From the NCBI RefSeq assembly GCF_027286305.1, contig NZ_CP114599.1:558001-622000 (forward strand): a stretch of 64,000 nt of DNA, in the 5' to 3' direction. Shown here one piece after another: positions 43,051-52,038 of this stretch. The notes under the pieces are model-generated. The model did not search any database, had not been told where the DNA came from, and was given only the letters and a program-made list of their open reading frames with translations. Source of the stretch: Phenylobacterium sp. NIBR 498073. GTDB lineage: Bacteria > Pseudomonadota > Alphaproteobacteria > Caulobacterales > Caulobacteraceae. The translations under genes and the position numbers were made by a program. Numbering within the stretch: position 1 is the stretch's first letter; each line of letters starts with the position of its first letter.

Positions 43051-44583
43051 TCAGGCCTTGGGCGCGACCGGGCTCAGGTCGCCGGCGGGCCCGGCGGCTG
43101 CGGGCGAGGCTCCCTCGATCTGCGCGTCGGTGGTGCGGGTTTCGAGCGCGCCCTGCTGCAGCTTGCGCAGGTTCTCCTCGTGGGTGGTCTTGTCGATCCG
43201 GTAGAGGAACAGGCAGGTGATGGCGACCGCGTAGAAGCCGCCGATGGTCGGCAGGTAGATGAGCGCCAGGTTGCGCAGCAGGTCCGGATCCACCTGGCCC
43301 GGCTTGGCGCCCTGCGGGAAAGCGACATAGGCCAGCAGCACGCCGGAGACGAACACCCCGACGCCCGAGACGATCTTCTTGAACAGGTTGTCGGCCGAGA
43401 ACAGTAGGCCCTCGGAGCGGCGGCCGGTCTTGACCTCGCTGTCCTCGACGACGTCGGCGATCATCGACTGCAGCATGATCCCGGTCATGATCGCCATGGC
43501 GCCGTTGGCCATGAAGTCGATGATCAGGATGCCGAACAGCAGGTTGGTGCCATTCTCCGGCATCACCCCGAGGATGCGCAGGCCGATCGGCAGCAGCAGG
43601 GCGATCACCGCCCCGAAGAACATGGTGATGGCCGCCATCCGTTTGCCGAGCTTGGCCGAGACCTTCGGGGCCAGGGTCACGCCGATGACGCTGGCCACCA
43701 CGCCGGTGACGGTCAGCACCGCCAGCTGGCCCTGAGTCAGGCCCCAGAAGTAGAGATTGAAATAGAGCTCCAGCGCGGTCTTCAGGCCGAGCGAGACGTT
43801 CATGAACATGCCCGAGATGGTCAGGGCCACGAACGAGCGGTTGTTGAGGGTCGAGGCCACTTCGCCCAGCATCGCCCGCACCGTCACCTTCCGCTTCGGC
43901 GGCTGGCGCAGATAGGGGATCTGGTGGTGGGTCGCCCGCGACGAGATCAGGATGATCGTGAAGATCGTGATCGCCGCGACGATCGAATAGGTCTGCCAGC
44001 CGTCGCGCGACAGCAGGCCGCCGGTGCCGTCCGCGTTCTTCTTGAGGAACACCTGATAGACCAGCAGCTGCATGATCAGCCCGCCGGCCACGCCGCAGAA
44101 TGAACGGATCGCGATCATGCTGGTGCGCTGGTCGTAGTCCTGGGTCAGCTCGGCCAGCAGCGCCGTCGAGGGCAGTTCGAAGAAGGTGTCGAACAGCCGG
44201 ATGGTCAGCAGGCAGACCAGCATGTAGCCGAACAGCGCCTCCTCCTCCCAGCCGACCGGCGGGTTCCAGATCATGTAGAAGGCGATCGCGACCGGCAGGG
44301 CCGCGGCGTACATGAACGGGTGGCGCCGGCCCCATTTGCTGCGGGTGTTGTCCGAGATCTGCCCGACCATCGGGTCGACGAAGGCGTCGAAGATCAGCGC
44401 GATCATGATCGCGGTCGACACCATGGCCGGCGGCAGGCCGACCACCTGGTTGTAGAACAGCAGCAGGAAGGTCGTGATGCCGCGCTGCTTGATGATGTTG
44501 GCGGCGGCGCCCAGGCCATAGAGCGCCTTGGTCCGGAAAGTGATCGGCGGGCGTGGCGGCAGGCCGGCGGCGGCGTCGGTCAT
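43051..44583 (-). CDS. GPH-family sugar:cation symporter, paralogue 3 (510 aa)
   Basis: Signatures: ALYGLGAAANIIKQRGITTF, IFDAFVDPMVGQISDNTRSK with WGRRHPFMY, and GRRSEGLLFSADNLFKKI. Much closer to paralogue 4 than to 2. The ATG at 44583 (MTDAAAGLPPRP) is preferred over an upstream frame start at 44664 because it matches the other paralogues; only a weak ribosome site is seen. A 22-bp gap follows paralogue 4. Confidence 0.9.
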   Translation of the reverse strand: MTDAAAGLPPRPPITFRTKALYGLGAAANIIKQRGITTFLLLFYNQVVGLPPAMVSTAIMIALIFDAFVDPMVGQISDNTRSKWGRRHPFMYAAALPVAIAFYMIWNPPVGWEEEALFGYMLVCLLTIRLFDTFFELPSTALLAELTQDYDQRTSMIAIRSFCGVAGGLIMQLLVYQVFLKKNADGTGGLLSRDGWQTYSIVAAITIFTIILISSRATHHQIPYLRQPPKRKVTVRAMLGEVASTLNNRSFVALTISGMFMNVSLGLKTALELYFNLYFWGLTQGQLAVLTVTGVVASVIGVTLAPKVSAKLGKRMAAITMFFGAVIALLLPIGLRILGVMPENGTNLLFGILIIDFMANGAMAIMTGIMLQSMIADVVEDSEVKTGRRSEGLLFSADNLFKKIVSGVGVFVSGVLLAYVAFPQGAKPGQVDPDLLRNLALIYLPTIGGFYAVAITCLFLYRIDKTTHEENLRKLQQGALETRTTDAQIEGASPAAAGPAGDLSPVAPKA

Positions 44584-44605
44584 GTCGTGGAATCCAGGAC
44601 TGGTG

Positions 44606-46105
44606 TCAGGCTTTGGAGGGTTGCGGCGATGCGGCCGGGGGCTCGGGCGCAGGTTCAGGCTCAAGCGCCTGGCCCGGGGCGCCGGATCGCGCGGCGGCCA
44701 GCTTGCGGAGGTTGTCCTCGTGCTTGGCCTTGTCGATGTTGAAGAAGCTGAGGCTGACGATGCCCAGGCCGAACAGCACCCCGATCACCGGCAGGTAGAT
44801 CAGGCCCATATTGTGGATGATCTCCGGGTCGACCTGGCCGCGCTTGGCGTTCTCGGGAAAGGCGATCGCCGCCAGCACCGCGCCAGAGATGAACACCCCG
44901 ACGCCGGAGACCAGCTTCTTGAACAGGTTGTCGGCGCTCATCAGCAGGCCTTCGGACCGGCGGCCGGTCTTGACCTCGGCGTCCTCGATGACGTCGGCGA
45001 CGAGCGAGACCAGCAGCACCCCGGTGCCGCCCGCCAGCGCGGTGTTGATCACCGTCTCGACGATCAGCAGGCCATAGAGCAGCCCGGTGCCGTTGTCGGG
45101 CATGACGCCGACCAGGCGCGCGACGACCGGGCTGACCCCGACCAGCAGGGCGCTGGCGAACATCAGGATCGCGCCGTGCTTCTTGCCGATACGCTTGGCG
45201 ATCTGCGGCGCGGCGACCACGCCCATCGCCGAGCCCACGACGCTGACGGTCACTAGCCCGGCCAGCTGCGACTGGCTGAGCTCCCAGAAATAGAGGCCGA
45301 AATAGATCTCCAGCGCGTTGCGGGCGCCGACGGCGATGGCGACGAACATTCCGGTGATGGTGGCGATGACGAAGGCGCGGTTGTTCAGCGTCGCGGCCAC
45401 CTCGCGCGCCATCGCCCTGAAGGTGATTTTCCGGGTCGGAGCCTGGCGCAGATAAGGGATCTGGTTCTGGGTGCCGGCGGTCGACAGCAGGATGCAGGTG
45501 AAGATCAGCAGCGCGGCGCAGAGCGAGTAGGCGAAGTAGCCGTCGCGGGCCAGCACCCCGCCCGTGCCGTCCGGGTTCTCCTTCAGGAACACCTGGTAGG
45601 CCAGCACCGTCATGCCCAGCCCGCCGATCACCGCGAACAGCATGCGCAGCGAGATCAGCTTGGTGCGCTCGTCGTAGTCCTTGGCCAGTTCGGGGGCGAG
45701 GGTGGAGTGCGGCAGCTCGAAGAAGGTGTCGAACAGTCGCACGGTCAGCAGGCAGGCCAGCAGATAGGCCACCATCTGCCCGTCGCTGAGGCCGGCGGGC
45801 GGGTTCCACAGCAGGTAGAACGCCACCGAGACCGGGATCGCCGCGGCGTACATGAACGGGTGACGGCGGCCGAGACGGGATTTGAAGTTGTCGGAGATCT
45901 GGCCGACCAGCGGATCGACGATGGCGTCGAACACCAGGGCGATCATCAGGACGAAGGTCACCGTCGTCGGCGGCAGCCCCACGACCTGATTGTAGAACAG
46001 CATCAGGAAGGTCGAGAGCCCGCGCAGCTTCACGGCGTTGGCGACGGCGCCGACGGCGTAGAACAGCTTGGTGGTCAGGCTCAGGGGCGGTCGGGAGTCG
46101 GTCAT
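44606..46105 (-). CDS. GPH-family sugar:cation symporter, paralogue 4 (499 aa)
   Basis: First gene of the transporter series: LFYAVGAVANAVKLRGLSTF, VFDAIVDPLVGQISDNFKSR with LGRRHPFMY, GRRSEGLLMSADNLFKKL, and DGTGGVLARDGYFAY, shared with paralogue 3. Substrate unknown. Upstream (46106-46459) is a 354-bp gene-free region with repeated CAATTGGTC motifs. Confidence 0.9.
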   Translation of the reverse strand: MTDSRPPLSLTTKLFYAVGAVANAVKLRGLSTFLMLFYNQVVGLPPTTVTFVLMIALVFDAIVDPLVGQISDNFKSRLGRRHPFMYAAAIPVSVAFYLLWNPPAGLSDGQMVAYLLACLLTVRLFDTFFELPHSTLAPELAKDYDERTKLISLRMLFAVIGGLGMTVLAYQVFLKENPDGTGGVLARDGYFAYSLCAALLIFTCILLSTAGTQNQIPYLRQAPTRKITFRAMAREVAATLNNRAFVIATITGMFVAIAVGARNALEIYFGLYFWELSQSQLAGLVTVSVVGSAMGVVAAPQIAKRIGKKHGAILMFASALLVGVSPVVARLVGVMPDNGTGLLYGLLIVETVINTALAGGTGVLLVSLVADVIEDAEVKTGRRSEGLLMSADNLFKKLVSGVGVFISGAVLAAIAFPENAKRGQVDPEIIHNMGLIYLPVIGVLFGLGIVSLSFFNIDKAKHEDNLRKLAAARSGAPGQALEPEPAPEPPAASPQPSKA

Positions 46106-46176
46106 GGGCGGGCGACCACACCTTGGACGCTTAGGCCTTCGGCGCGCGCGAAAGTGCTCGGCTTGGATGGGCCGTC

Positions 46177-46291
46177 GACCAATTGTTCCTCCCGCCGCGC
46201 GATCAATGTTGCGCGGCCGCCATTATGGGGAGGCCAAACCACAGCCTTGAAGCTGCGGCGCGGCGCTCACGATCAATTGGTCAAATCGTGA
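46177..46291. promoter_or_regulatory. Candidate operator region of the transporter cluster
   Basis: GACCAATTG (46177-46185) and its reverse complement CAATTGGTC (46274-46282) are 88 bp apart. The second sits in a 7-bp dyad TCACGAT/ATCGTGA (46267-46273, 46285-46291). The spacing would suit a repressor that loops DNA. This gene-free region carries no other clear signal. Confidence 0.4.
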
Positions 46292-46410
46292 GGGACAGCT
46301 TTCCTATCGTCAACGCATTTCGTGGCTGCAATCTGGCGCCTTGCCGTTACCTGGCAGGGACTTGGCGCGGCGCCGGTTTTTCGCGACCGGCGTTCTGCAA
46401 AAGTTCATGG

Positions 46411-46439
46411 CGGCGGCCCATCCCCAGCCCGCCGCCATG
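46411..46439 (-). terminator. Hairpin after the quinone reductase gene
   Basis: CATGGCGGCGG/CCGCCGCCATG inverted repeat, followed on the minus strand by AACTTTTG; a plausible terminator. Confidence 0.55.
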
Positions 46440-46459
46440 CCGTATCCTAGAAATACAGA

Positions 46460-47440
46460 TCAGTCGGCGGCGATCAGCATCACCTTGCCGACATGCGCGC
46501 CGCCTTCGAGATAGGCGTGGGCGGCGCCCGCCTCGACCAGCGGGAAGGTCTTGTCGATCTGCGGCTTCAGCTGACCGGCGGCGATCCACGGCCAGACGGT
46601 CTGCTCGACCGCCGCCGCCAGCCGGGCCTTTTCGTCGGCGTCGCGCGGGCGCAGGGTCGAGCCGGTGACCACCGCTCGCTTCATCATCAGCCGGAAGATC
46701 GGCAGCGCCACCTCGCCGCCGCCTTGGGCGGCGATGAACACGATCCGCCCGCCGGTCTTCAGGGCGTCGAGGCCCTTCGCGAAATAGTCGCCCCCGACCA
46801 TGTCGAGGATCACGTCGACGCCGCCCTCGGCCTTGGCGACCTCGGCGAAGTCCTGGGTGGTCACGTCGACGCTGACGTCGGCGCCCAGCTTCAGGGCCTC
46901 GGCGGCCTTGCCGGCGCCGCGGCCGGTGGCGATCACCTTGGCCCCGGCGGCCTTGGCCATCTGTATCGCCGTTGTCCCGATCCCGGACGTCGCGCCATGG
47001 ACCATCAGCGTCTCGCCGGCCTTCAGGGCGCCGTGCTCGAACACGTTGGCGAAGACGGTGAACACGGTCTCGGGCAGGGCCGCGGCTTCCAGCGCGCTCA
47101 GGCCCGGTGGAATCGGCAGGGCGTGGCGCGCGTCGACCACGGCGTATTGCGCATAGCCGCCGCCGCCGAGCAGGGCGCAGACCTTGTCGCCGGCCTTCCA
47201 GCGGCCGGCCCCGACCAGCACCTCGCCGGCGACCTCCAGGCCGAGCGTCTCGGGCGCGCCGGGCGGGGGCGGATAGGCGCCGATGCGTTGCGCCAGGTCG
47301 GGACGGTTCACGCCCGCGGCCTCGACCTTGATGAGGATCTGCCCCGGGCCCGGCTGCGGCCGGGCGATGGTCTGCGCCTTGAGGTTTTCCGCAGGTCCTC
47401 GCCCGCCCTCCACAGCGATGGCGGTCATGGTCTCAGTCAC
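46460..47440 (-). CDS. Zinc-independent quinone oxidoreductase (326 aa)
   Basis: MDR-family enzyme: VEAAGVNRPDLAQRIGAYPPPPG, LGLEVAGEV, and the NADPH-binding MVHGATSGIGTTAIQMAKAAG. No zinc ligands. It resembles the PIG3/TP53I3-type quinone reductase. I chose the GTG at 47440 because GGAGGG lies about 7 nt upstream; an ATG four codons later is the alternative. Confidence 0.9.
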   Translation of the reverse strand: MTETMTAIAVEGGRGPAENLKAQTIARPQPGPGQILIKVEAAGVNRPDLAQRIGAYPPPPGAPETLGLEVAGEVLVGAGRWKAGDKVCALLGGGGYAQYAVVDARHALPIPPGLSALEAAALPETVFTVFANVFEHGALKAGETLMVHGATSGIGTTAIQMAKAAGAKVIATGRGAGKAAEALKLGADVSVDVTTQDFAEVAKAEGGVDVILDMVGGDYFAKGLDALKTGGRIVFIAAQGGGEVALPIFRLMMKRAVVTGSTLRPRDADEKARLAAAVEQTVWPWIAAGQLKPQIDKTFPLVEAGAAHAYLEGGAHVGKVMLIAAD

Positions 47441-47517
47441 AGGGGCGCCCTCCGGCAGGTTTTCAGCGTAGTCTCCCAGATAGACGCCGATACGGATCTG
47501 GCAATGGGAGGTCTTCG

Positions 47518-47721
47518 ATGGATGAACCGGTAAACACCCGAGTCCAGCGCGGCCAGCGGCTGGCCGAGGCGATGCGCGAGGACCTTGAACTCTACGGCGT
47601 GGCCGAGCTCGAGGACCGGATCGCCGCCCTGCAGGAGGAGATCGACAGGTGCCGTGCCCAGATTGAGCGCAAGCGCTTGGGCCGGGCGGCGGCCGACTCG
47701 CTATTCTCAAGGCCAAGCTGA
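47518..47721 (+). CDS. DUF1192 protein (67 aa)
   Basis: A short coiled-coil protein: LELYGVAELEDRIAALQEEIDRCRAQIERK is the DUF1192 signature, found across alphaproteobacteria next to rcdA-like genes. GGGAGG precedes the ATG. Function unknown. Confidence 0.88.
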   Translation: MDEPVNTRVQRGQRLAEAMREDLELYGVAELEDRIAALQEEIDRCRAQIERKRLGRAAADSLFSRPS

Positions 47722-47857
47722 TCTGCGCTTTACGGATAACCGAACGTAAACGCGGGTCATCGATAACGGGTGTCGACGTCTGGCATGGGGGTTGCACACC
47801 TCCGCCGCCGAAGCCGCAGACACCTGCGGGCGAGGATATTAGAGGCTGAGTGCTGTC

Positions 47858-48364
47858 ATGATCGAAGGGTTTGCGCCGAGCGGCGCCTGGCGGGCTGACG
47901 TGATCGCCGACTTTGCGCGATCCGAGCTGTTCGACCGCACCTTCCAGGAAGGCATGGACCTGGTCGAAGAGACCGCCGGCTACCTGGACGGCTCGGGCCG
48001 ACAGGAATCCAAGCTGCTCTCGCGCAGCGCCGCCTTGGCCTATGCCGCCGAAAGCATGCGGCTCACCACCCGGCTGATGCAGGTGGCCTCCTGGCTGCTG
48101 GTGCAGCGCGCCGTGCGCGAAGGCGACATGCCGCCGGAAAGCGCCCGCGAGGAACGCTACCGCCTGGGCGCCGAGGACATTTGCCGGGGCGCCACCGTCG
48201 AGGATCTGCCGGCTGGCCTGCTGATGCTTCTCGACCGCTCCGAGCGGCTCTATGAGCGCGTCCGCCACCTGGACCGGCGCATGTACATCGAAGAGACCGA
48301 GCCGGAGGACGCCAACCCGGTGCTGTCCCAGTTCGGCCGCCTGCAGGCCGCCTTCGGGGCCTAG
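47858..48364 (+). CDS. rcdA: CtrA-degradation adaptor RcdA, DUF1465 (168 aa)
   Basis: RcdA works with CpdR and PopA to deliver CtrA to ClpXP at the cell pole in Caulobacter. The sequence is the helical DUF1465 protein: FARSELFDRTFQEGMDLVEETAGYL, LSRSAALAYAAESMRLTTRL and MQVASWLLVQRAVREGD, at the expected length. Position between DUF1192 and rpmE supports the call. I see no clear CtrA box in the upstream 136 bp. Confidence 0.9.
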   Translation: MIEGFAPSGAWRADVIADFARSELFDRTFQEGMDLVEETAGYLDGSGRQESKLLSRSAALAYAAESMRLTTRLMQVASWLLVQRAVREGDMPPESAREERYRLGAEDICRGATVEDLPAGLLMLLDRSERLYERVRHLDRRMYIEETEPEDANPVLSQFGRLQAAFGA

Positions 48365-48371
48365 CGCTAGC

Positions 48372-48500
48372 TGTCATCCCGGTTTGCGAAGCAAGACCGG
48401 GACCCATTCGCGCCTGGCTATCGGAAGCGCGCGGGGCCGTCCTGCGAGATCCGGTGTTCACGGGGCCCGGACAGTCGCTGCGCGACTTCCGGGATGACAG
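48372..48500. repeat. Dispersed palindromic element, copy 4
   Basis: TGTCATCCCGGTTTGCGAAGCAAGACCGGGACCCATTC ... GGATGACA(G); the arms are in the opposite order from copies 1-2. It lies between the convergent rcdA and rpmE genes. Confidence 0.88.
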
Positions 48501-48528
48501 CCAAGGAGCCTTGTTCATGCACAGCAAA

Positions 48529-48556
48529 AAACGCCGCGCGGGCTGCGCGGCGTTTT
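48529..48556 (-). terminator. Rho-independent terminator of rpmE
   Basis: AAACGCCGCGC/GCGCGGCGTTT stem, followed on the minus strand by a further TTT (TTTTTTGC). Confidence 0.85.
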
Positions 48557-48606
48557 CGTATCTGCTCGCGGAGTGCGGTGGGCGCGCGCCAGGCGCGCCG
48601 CAGGCC

Positions 48607-48831
48607 TTACTTGCGGGTGAAGGCGCCGAACTTGGCGTTGAAGCGCGACACGCGGCCGCCGCGGTCCAGAAGCGTCTGGTTGCCGCCGGTCCACGCCGGG
48701 TGCGTCTTCGGGTCGATGTCGAGGTTCAGGGTCGCGCCTTCTTTCCCGTAGGTCGAACGGGTCTGATAGCTGGAACCGTCGGTCATCACGACCGTGATGA
48801 AATGATAGTCCGGGTGGGTGTCTTGTTTCAT
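48607..48831 (-). CDS. rpmE: 50S ribosomal protein L31 (74 aa)
   Basis: [19 protein letters not shown] and [21 protein letters not shown] match L31. It is the zinc-free form, with no CxxC pair in the first 40 residues. It bridges the large and small ribosomal subunits. Confidence 0.95.
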   Translation of the reverse strand: MKQDTHPDYHFITVVMTDGSSYQTRSTYGKEGATLNLDIDPKTHPAWTGGNQTLLDRGGRVSRFNAKFGAFTRK

Positions 48832-48950
48832 CGCGAGGGCAACCGACGTAAAGGAGCGGCAGAAAGTTCACGGTCCGCCGCAAGGGCGGGCGCGAAGGAA
48901 GCCGCGCGTATACAGGAAAAGGCGCGGTAAGAGCAAGGGCGCTAGTTTCC

Positions 48951-50801
48951 ATGAGTGATTTGGCCGCCGAGGCCCCGGTCGACGGACGGCCCAGCGCCGG
49001 CGCCGCCATGGCGCAGGATCTGAGCGAGGCCGCCAAGCGCCGGACCCGCAGCCGCAACGTCGGGGCCCTGCGCGCCCTGGCGCCGTATCTTGCCCGGCAC
49101 AAGGCCGACACCGCCTGGGCGGGCCTGTTCCTGCTGACCGCGGCGGCCTCGACCCTGGGGCTCTCCGGCGCGGTGCGGATGCTGGTCGACCACCTGACCG
49201 CGCCCGGCGCGACCGACGCCAGCGTCGCGCCGCGCTTCTGGCTGATCGGCGGCGTGGCCCTGGCGCTCGCCGCCTCCAGCGCCCTGCGCTACTTCTTCGT
49301 CACCAAGCTGGGCGAGCGGATCACCGCCGACCTGCGCAAGGCCGCCTACAGCCACATCCTGACCCTCGACCAGCCGTTCTTCGCCAAGACCCGCACGGGC
49401 GAGGTGCTGTCGCGCCTGACCACCGACATCCAGATCGTCGAGAGCCTGCTCTCGACCTCGATCTCGGTGGCGCTGCGCAACCTGCTGACCCTGATCGGCG
49501 CCCTGGTGCTGCTGGTCATCGTCAGTCCGAAGCTGACCGGCCTGGTGGTCGGCCTGTTCCCGTTCGTGCTCGCGCCGCTGTTCCTCTACGGCAAGCGGGT
49601 CCGCAAGCTGACCACCTCGACCCAGGACCAATTCGCCGCCGCCGTCGGCCATGCCGGCGAAACCCTCGACGCCCTGGAGACCGTCCAGGCGTTCGGGCGC
49701 GAGGCCGCCGGCGCGGCGGTCTTCGGCGAGGCGGTCGAAACCTCGTTCCGCACCTCGCTGCGCCGGATGACCGCGCGGGCGATCATGACCGCCCTGGTCA
49801 TCGGCCTGGTGTTCGGCGGCGTCGTCTTCATCTTCTGGCTCGGCGTCCACGCCGGCCTGCGCGGGGAGATGACCTGGGGGGCGCTGTTCCAGTTCGCCTT
49901 CCTGGCGGTGATGGCCGCCGGCTCGGTCGGGGCGCTCGGCGAGACCTGGGGCGACGTCCAGAAGGCCGCCGGGGCCATGGAGCGGATCTCCGAGTTGTTC
50001 GCCGCCACGCCCGCCATCGCCGCCCCCGCCCACCCCAAGGCGCTGCCGCAGCCGGCCCGCGGGGAGATCGCCTTCGAAGACGTGCGCTTCGCCTATCCGA
50101 CCCGCCCGGACGCCCTGGCGCTCGACGGTTTCTCGCTGAACGTCGCGCCGGGCGAGACCGTCGCCCTGGTCGGTCCCTCGGGCTCGGGCAAGAGCACCGT
50201 CTTCCGGCTGCTGCTGCGCTTCTATGATCCCACCAGCGGGACCATCCGCCTCGACGGCGTCGACCTGCGCGACGCCGACCCGGCGCAGGTCCGCGCCCGC
50301 ATGGCGTTGGTCTCCCAAGACTCGCCGCTGTTCTCCGGCTCGCCGGCCGACAACATCCGCTTCGGGCGGCTGGACGCCAGCCCCGAGGAGGTGCGCGCCG
50401 TCGCCCGCGCGGCCCAGGCCGAGAGCTTCCTCGACGCCCTGCCGCAGGGCTTCGACACCCCGCTCGGCGACCGCGCCCGCAGCCTCTCGGGCGGCCAGCG
50501 CCAGCGGCTGGCCATCGCCCGCGCCCTGATCCGCGACACCCCGATCCTGCTGCTCGACGAGGCCACCAGCGCCCTCGACGCCGAGAACGAGCGCCTGGTC
50601 CAGCGCGCGCTCGAGGACGCCATGGTCGGCCACACCACCCTGGTCATCGCGCACCGCCTGGCCACCGTGCTCAAGGCCGACCGCATCGTGGTCATGGACG
50701 CCGGCAAGGTGGTCGAACAGGGCACCCATGCTGAGCTGCTGTCCCAGGCCGGCCTCTACGCCCGCCTGGCGGCCCTGCAGTTCGGCGACGTGGCGGCGTA
50801 G
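48951..50801 (+). CDS. ABC exporter, half-transporter (616 aa)
   Basis: Six-helix membrane domain (about residues 40-340) fused to an ATPase: Walker A GPSGSGKST, signature LSGGQRQRLAI, Walker B LLLDEATSALD and the H-loop IAHR. The fusion is the MsbA/multidrug type working as a homodimer; the cargo is unknown. GGGCGCTAGTTTCC before the ATG gives a weak ribosome site. Confidence 0.92.
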   Translation: MSDLAAEAPVDGRPSAGAAMAQDLSEAAKRRTRSRNVGALRALAPYLARHKADTAWAGLFLLTAAASTLGLSGAVRMLVDHLTAPGATDASVAPRFWLIGGVALALAASSALRYFFVTKLGERITADLRKAAYSHILTLDQPFFAKTRTGEVLSRLTTDIQIVESLLSTSISVALRNLLTLIGALVLLVIVSPKLTGLVVGLFPFVLAPLFLYGKRVRKLTTSTQDQFAAAVGHAGETLDALETVQAFGREAAGAAVFGEAVETSFRTSLRRMTARAIMTALVIGLVFGGVVFIFWLGVHAGLRGEMTWGALFQFAFLAVMAAGSVGALGETWGDVQKAAGAMERISELFAATPAIAAPAHPKALPQPARGEIAFEDVRFAYPTRPDALALDGFSLNVAPGETVALVGPSGSGKSTVFRLLLRFYDPTSGTIRLDGVDLRDADPAQVRARMALVSQDSPLFSGSPADNIRFGRLDASPEEVRAVARAAQAESFLDALPQGFDTPLGDRARSLSGGQRQRLAIARALIRDTPILLLDEATSALDAENERLVQRALEDAMVGHTTLVIAHRLATVLKADRIVVMDAGKVVEQGTHAELLSQAGLYARLAALQFGDVAA

Positions 50802-50816
50802 TCGGCCTTCTCAATG

Positions 50817-50960
50817 TGTCATCCCGGTTTCGGCGCAGCCGAAGACCGGGACCCATTCGCGCTGGCCCAGTCGGGCATCTCACGGCGGCGCCGCGCACAG
50901 CATGGGCCATCAGGTGTTCATGGGTCCCGGACCAGCGCTGCGCGCTTTCCGGGATGACAC
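50817..50960. repeat. Dispersed palindromic element, copy 5
   Basis: TGTCATCCCGGTTTCGGCGCAGCCGAAGACCGGGACCC ... GGGATGACA(C). Lies between the convergent ABC exporter and phosphodiesterase genes. Same arm order as copy 4. Confidence 0.9.
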
Positions 50961-50973
50961 TATTAGAGCATCG

Positions 50974-51993
50974 CTATCCCCGCGCCTTCACCGCCAGCCC
51001 CGGGAAGTCGCTGAACACCCCCTGGACCCCGGCGGCGTAGAGCGCCTTGAACACCGCCTGCACGTCGCCGTGCGCGGCCGGGTCCTGGCCCTTGCGCAAG
51101 GCCTGCGGCAGGAACCGGTTCTCGGCGCGCACCGTCCAGGGGTGGACCTGCAGGCCCAGGGCCCGGGCCTCGGCGACCAGGCCGGTCGGCTGGCCCAGCA
51201 CGCCGTCCTTGGTCGGAACCACCAGCGACCAGTCGGGGCCGACGCCATGGGCGTAGCTCGCGATCCGCTTGAGACCCTCGGAGCTCACCATCTCGGGCCG
51301 GTCGGCGCCGACCAGCTGCACCAGCTTGGCCTGCGACATGGCCTGGAAGTTGCGCAGCGATTCCGGCTCGAAGCTCTGCACGAACACCAGGTCGTGGACG
51401 CCGCCCAGGTTGTTGCGGGTCAGCGCCTCGGCCAGCCGCCGCTCGATCGGCAGGTGGATGCTGGCGAAATAGGCTGGGTGCTTCATCTCCGGATAGATCC
51501 CGATCGGCCGCCCGCAGCAGGCGCTCTGCTGGCGGGCCAGGTCGATCACCTCCTGGAAGGTCGGGATGGCGTCCAGGCCGTCGAACTTGGCGCTCTTGGG
51601 GCGCAGCAGCGGCAGCCGCTCGCGGGCGCGCAGGGTCTTCAGCTCGTGGAGGGTGAAGTCCTCGGTGAACCAGCCCTCGATGCGCTCGCCGTCGATCACC
51701 TTGGCGGTCTTGCGGCTTGCGAACTGCGGATGGGCGGCGACGTCCGTGGTGCCGGAGATCTCGTTCTCGTGGCGCACGACCAGATGGCCGTCCTGCGTCA
51801 CCACCAGGTCCGGCTCGATGAAGTCCGCGCCTTGCTCGATGGCCAGCAGATAGGCCGCGCGGGTGTGTTCGGGCCGGTCGCCGCTGGCGCCGCGGTGGGC
51901 GATGACGATGGGCTTGCGGGCGTCGAAGGCCACGGCGGGGCTGGCCGCCAGGGCGGCGCTCGAAAGGGCGAAGGCGCGTCGGGTCAGGTCCAT
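50974..51993 (-). CDS. glpQ: Glycerophosphodiester phosphodiesterase, Tat-exported (339 aa)
   Basis: The N-terminus MDLTRRAFALSSAALAASPA carries a twin-arginine export signal. The GDPD motif is IVIAHRGASGDRPEHT with the paired His and Glu, followed by GADFIEPDLVVTQDGHLVVRH. It hydrolyses glycerophosphodiesters in the periplasm to glycerol-3-phosphate and an alcohol. Gene length is typical of the GlpQ type. Confidence 0.92.
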   Translation of the reverse strand: MDLTRRAFALSSAALAASPAVAFDARKPIVIAHRGASGDRPEHTRAAYLLAIEQGADFIEPDLVVTQDGHLVVRHENEISGTTDVAAHPQFASRKTAKVIDGERIEGWFTEDFTLHELKTLRARERLPLLRPKSAKFDGLDAIPTFQEVIDLARQQSACCGRPIGIYPEMKHPAYFASIHLPIERRLAEALTRNNLGGVHDLVFVQSFEPESLRNFQAMSQAKLVQLVGADRPEMVSSEGLKRIASYAHGVGPDWSLVVPTKDGVLGQPTGLVAEARALGLQVHPWTVRAENRFLPQALRKGQDPAAHGDVQAVFKALYAAGVQGVFSDFPGLAVKARG

Positions 51994-52038
51994 CGGGCGA
52001 GCTTAGCCGCCCAAGGTGACGCCCGCATCAAGCCAGAG

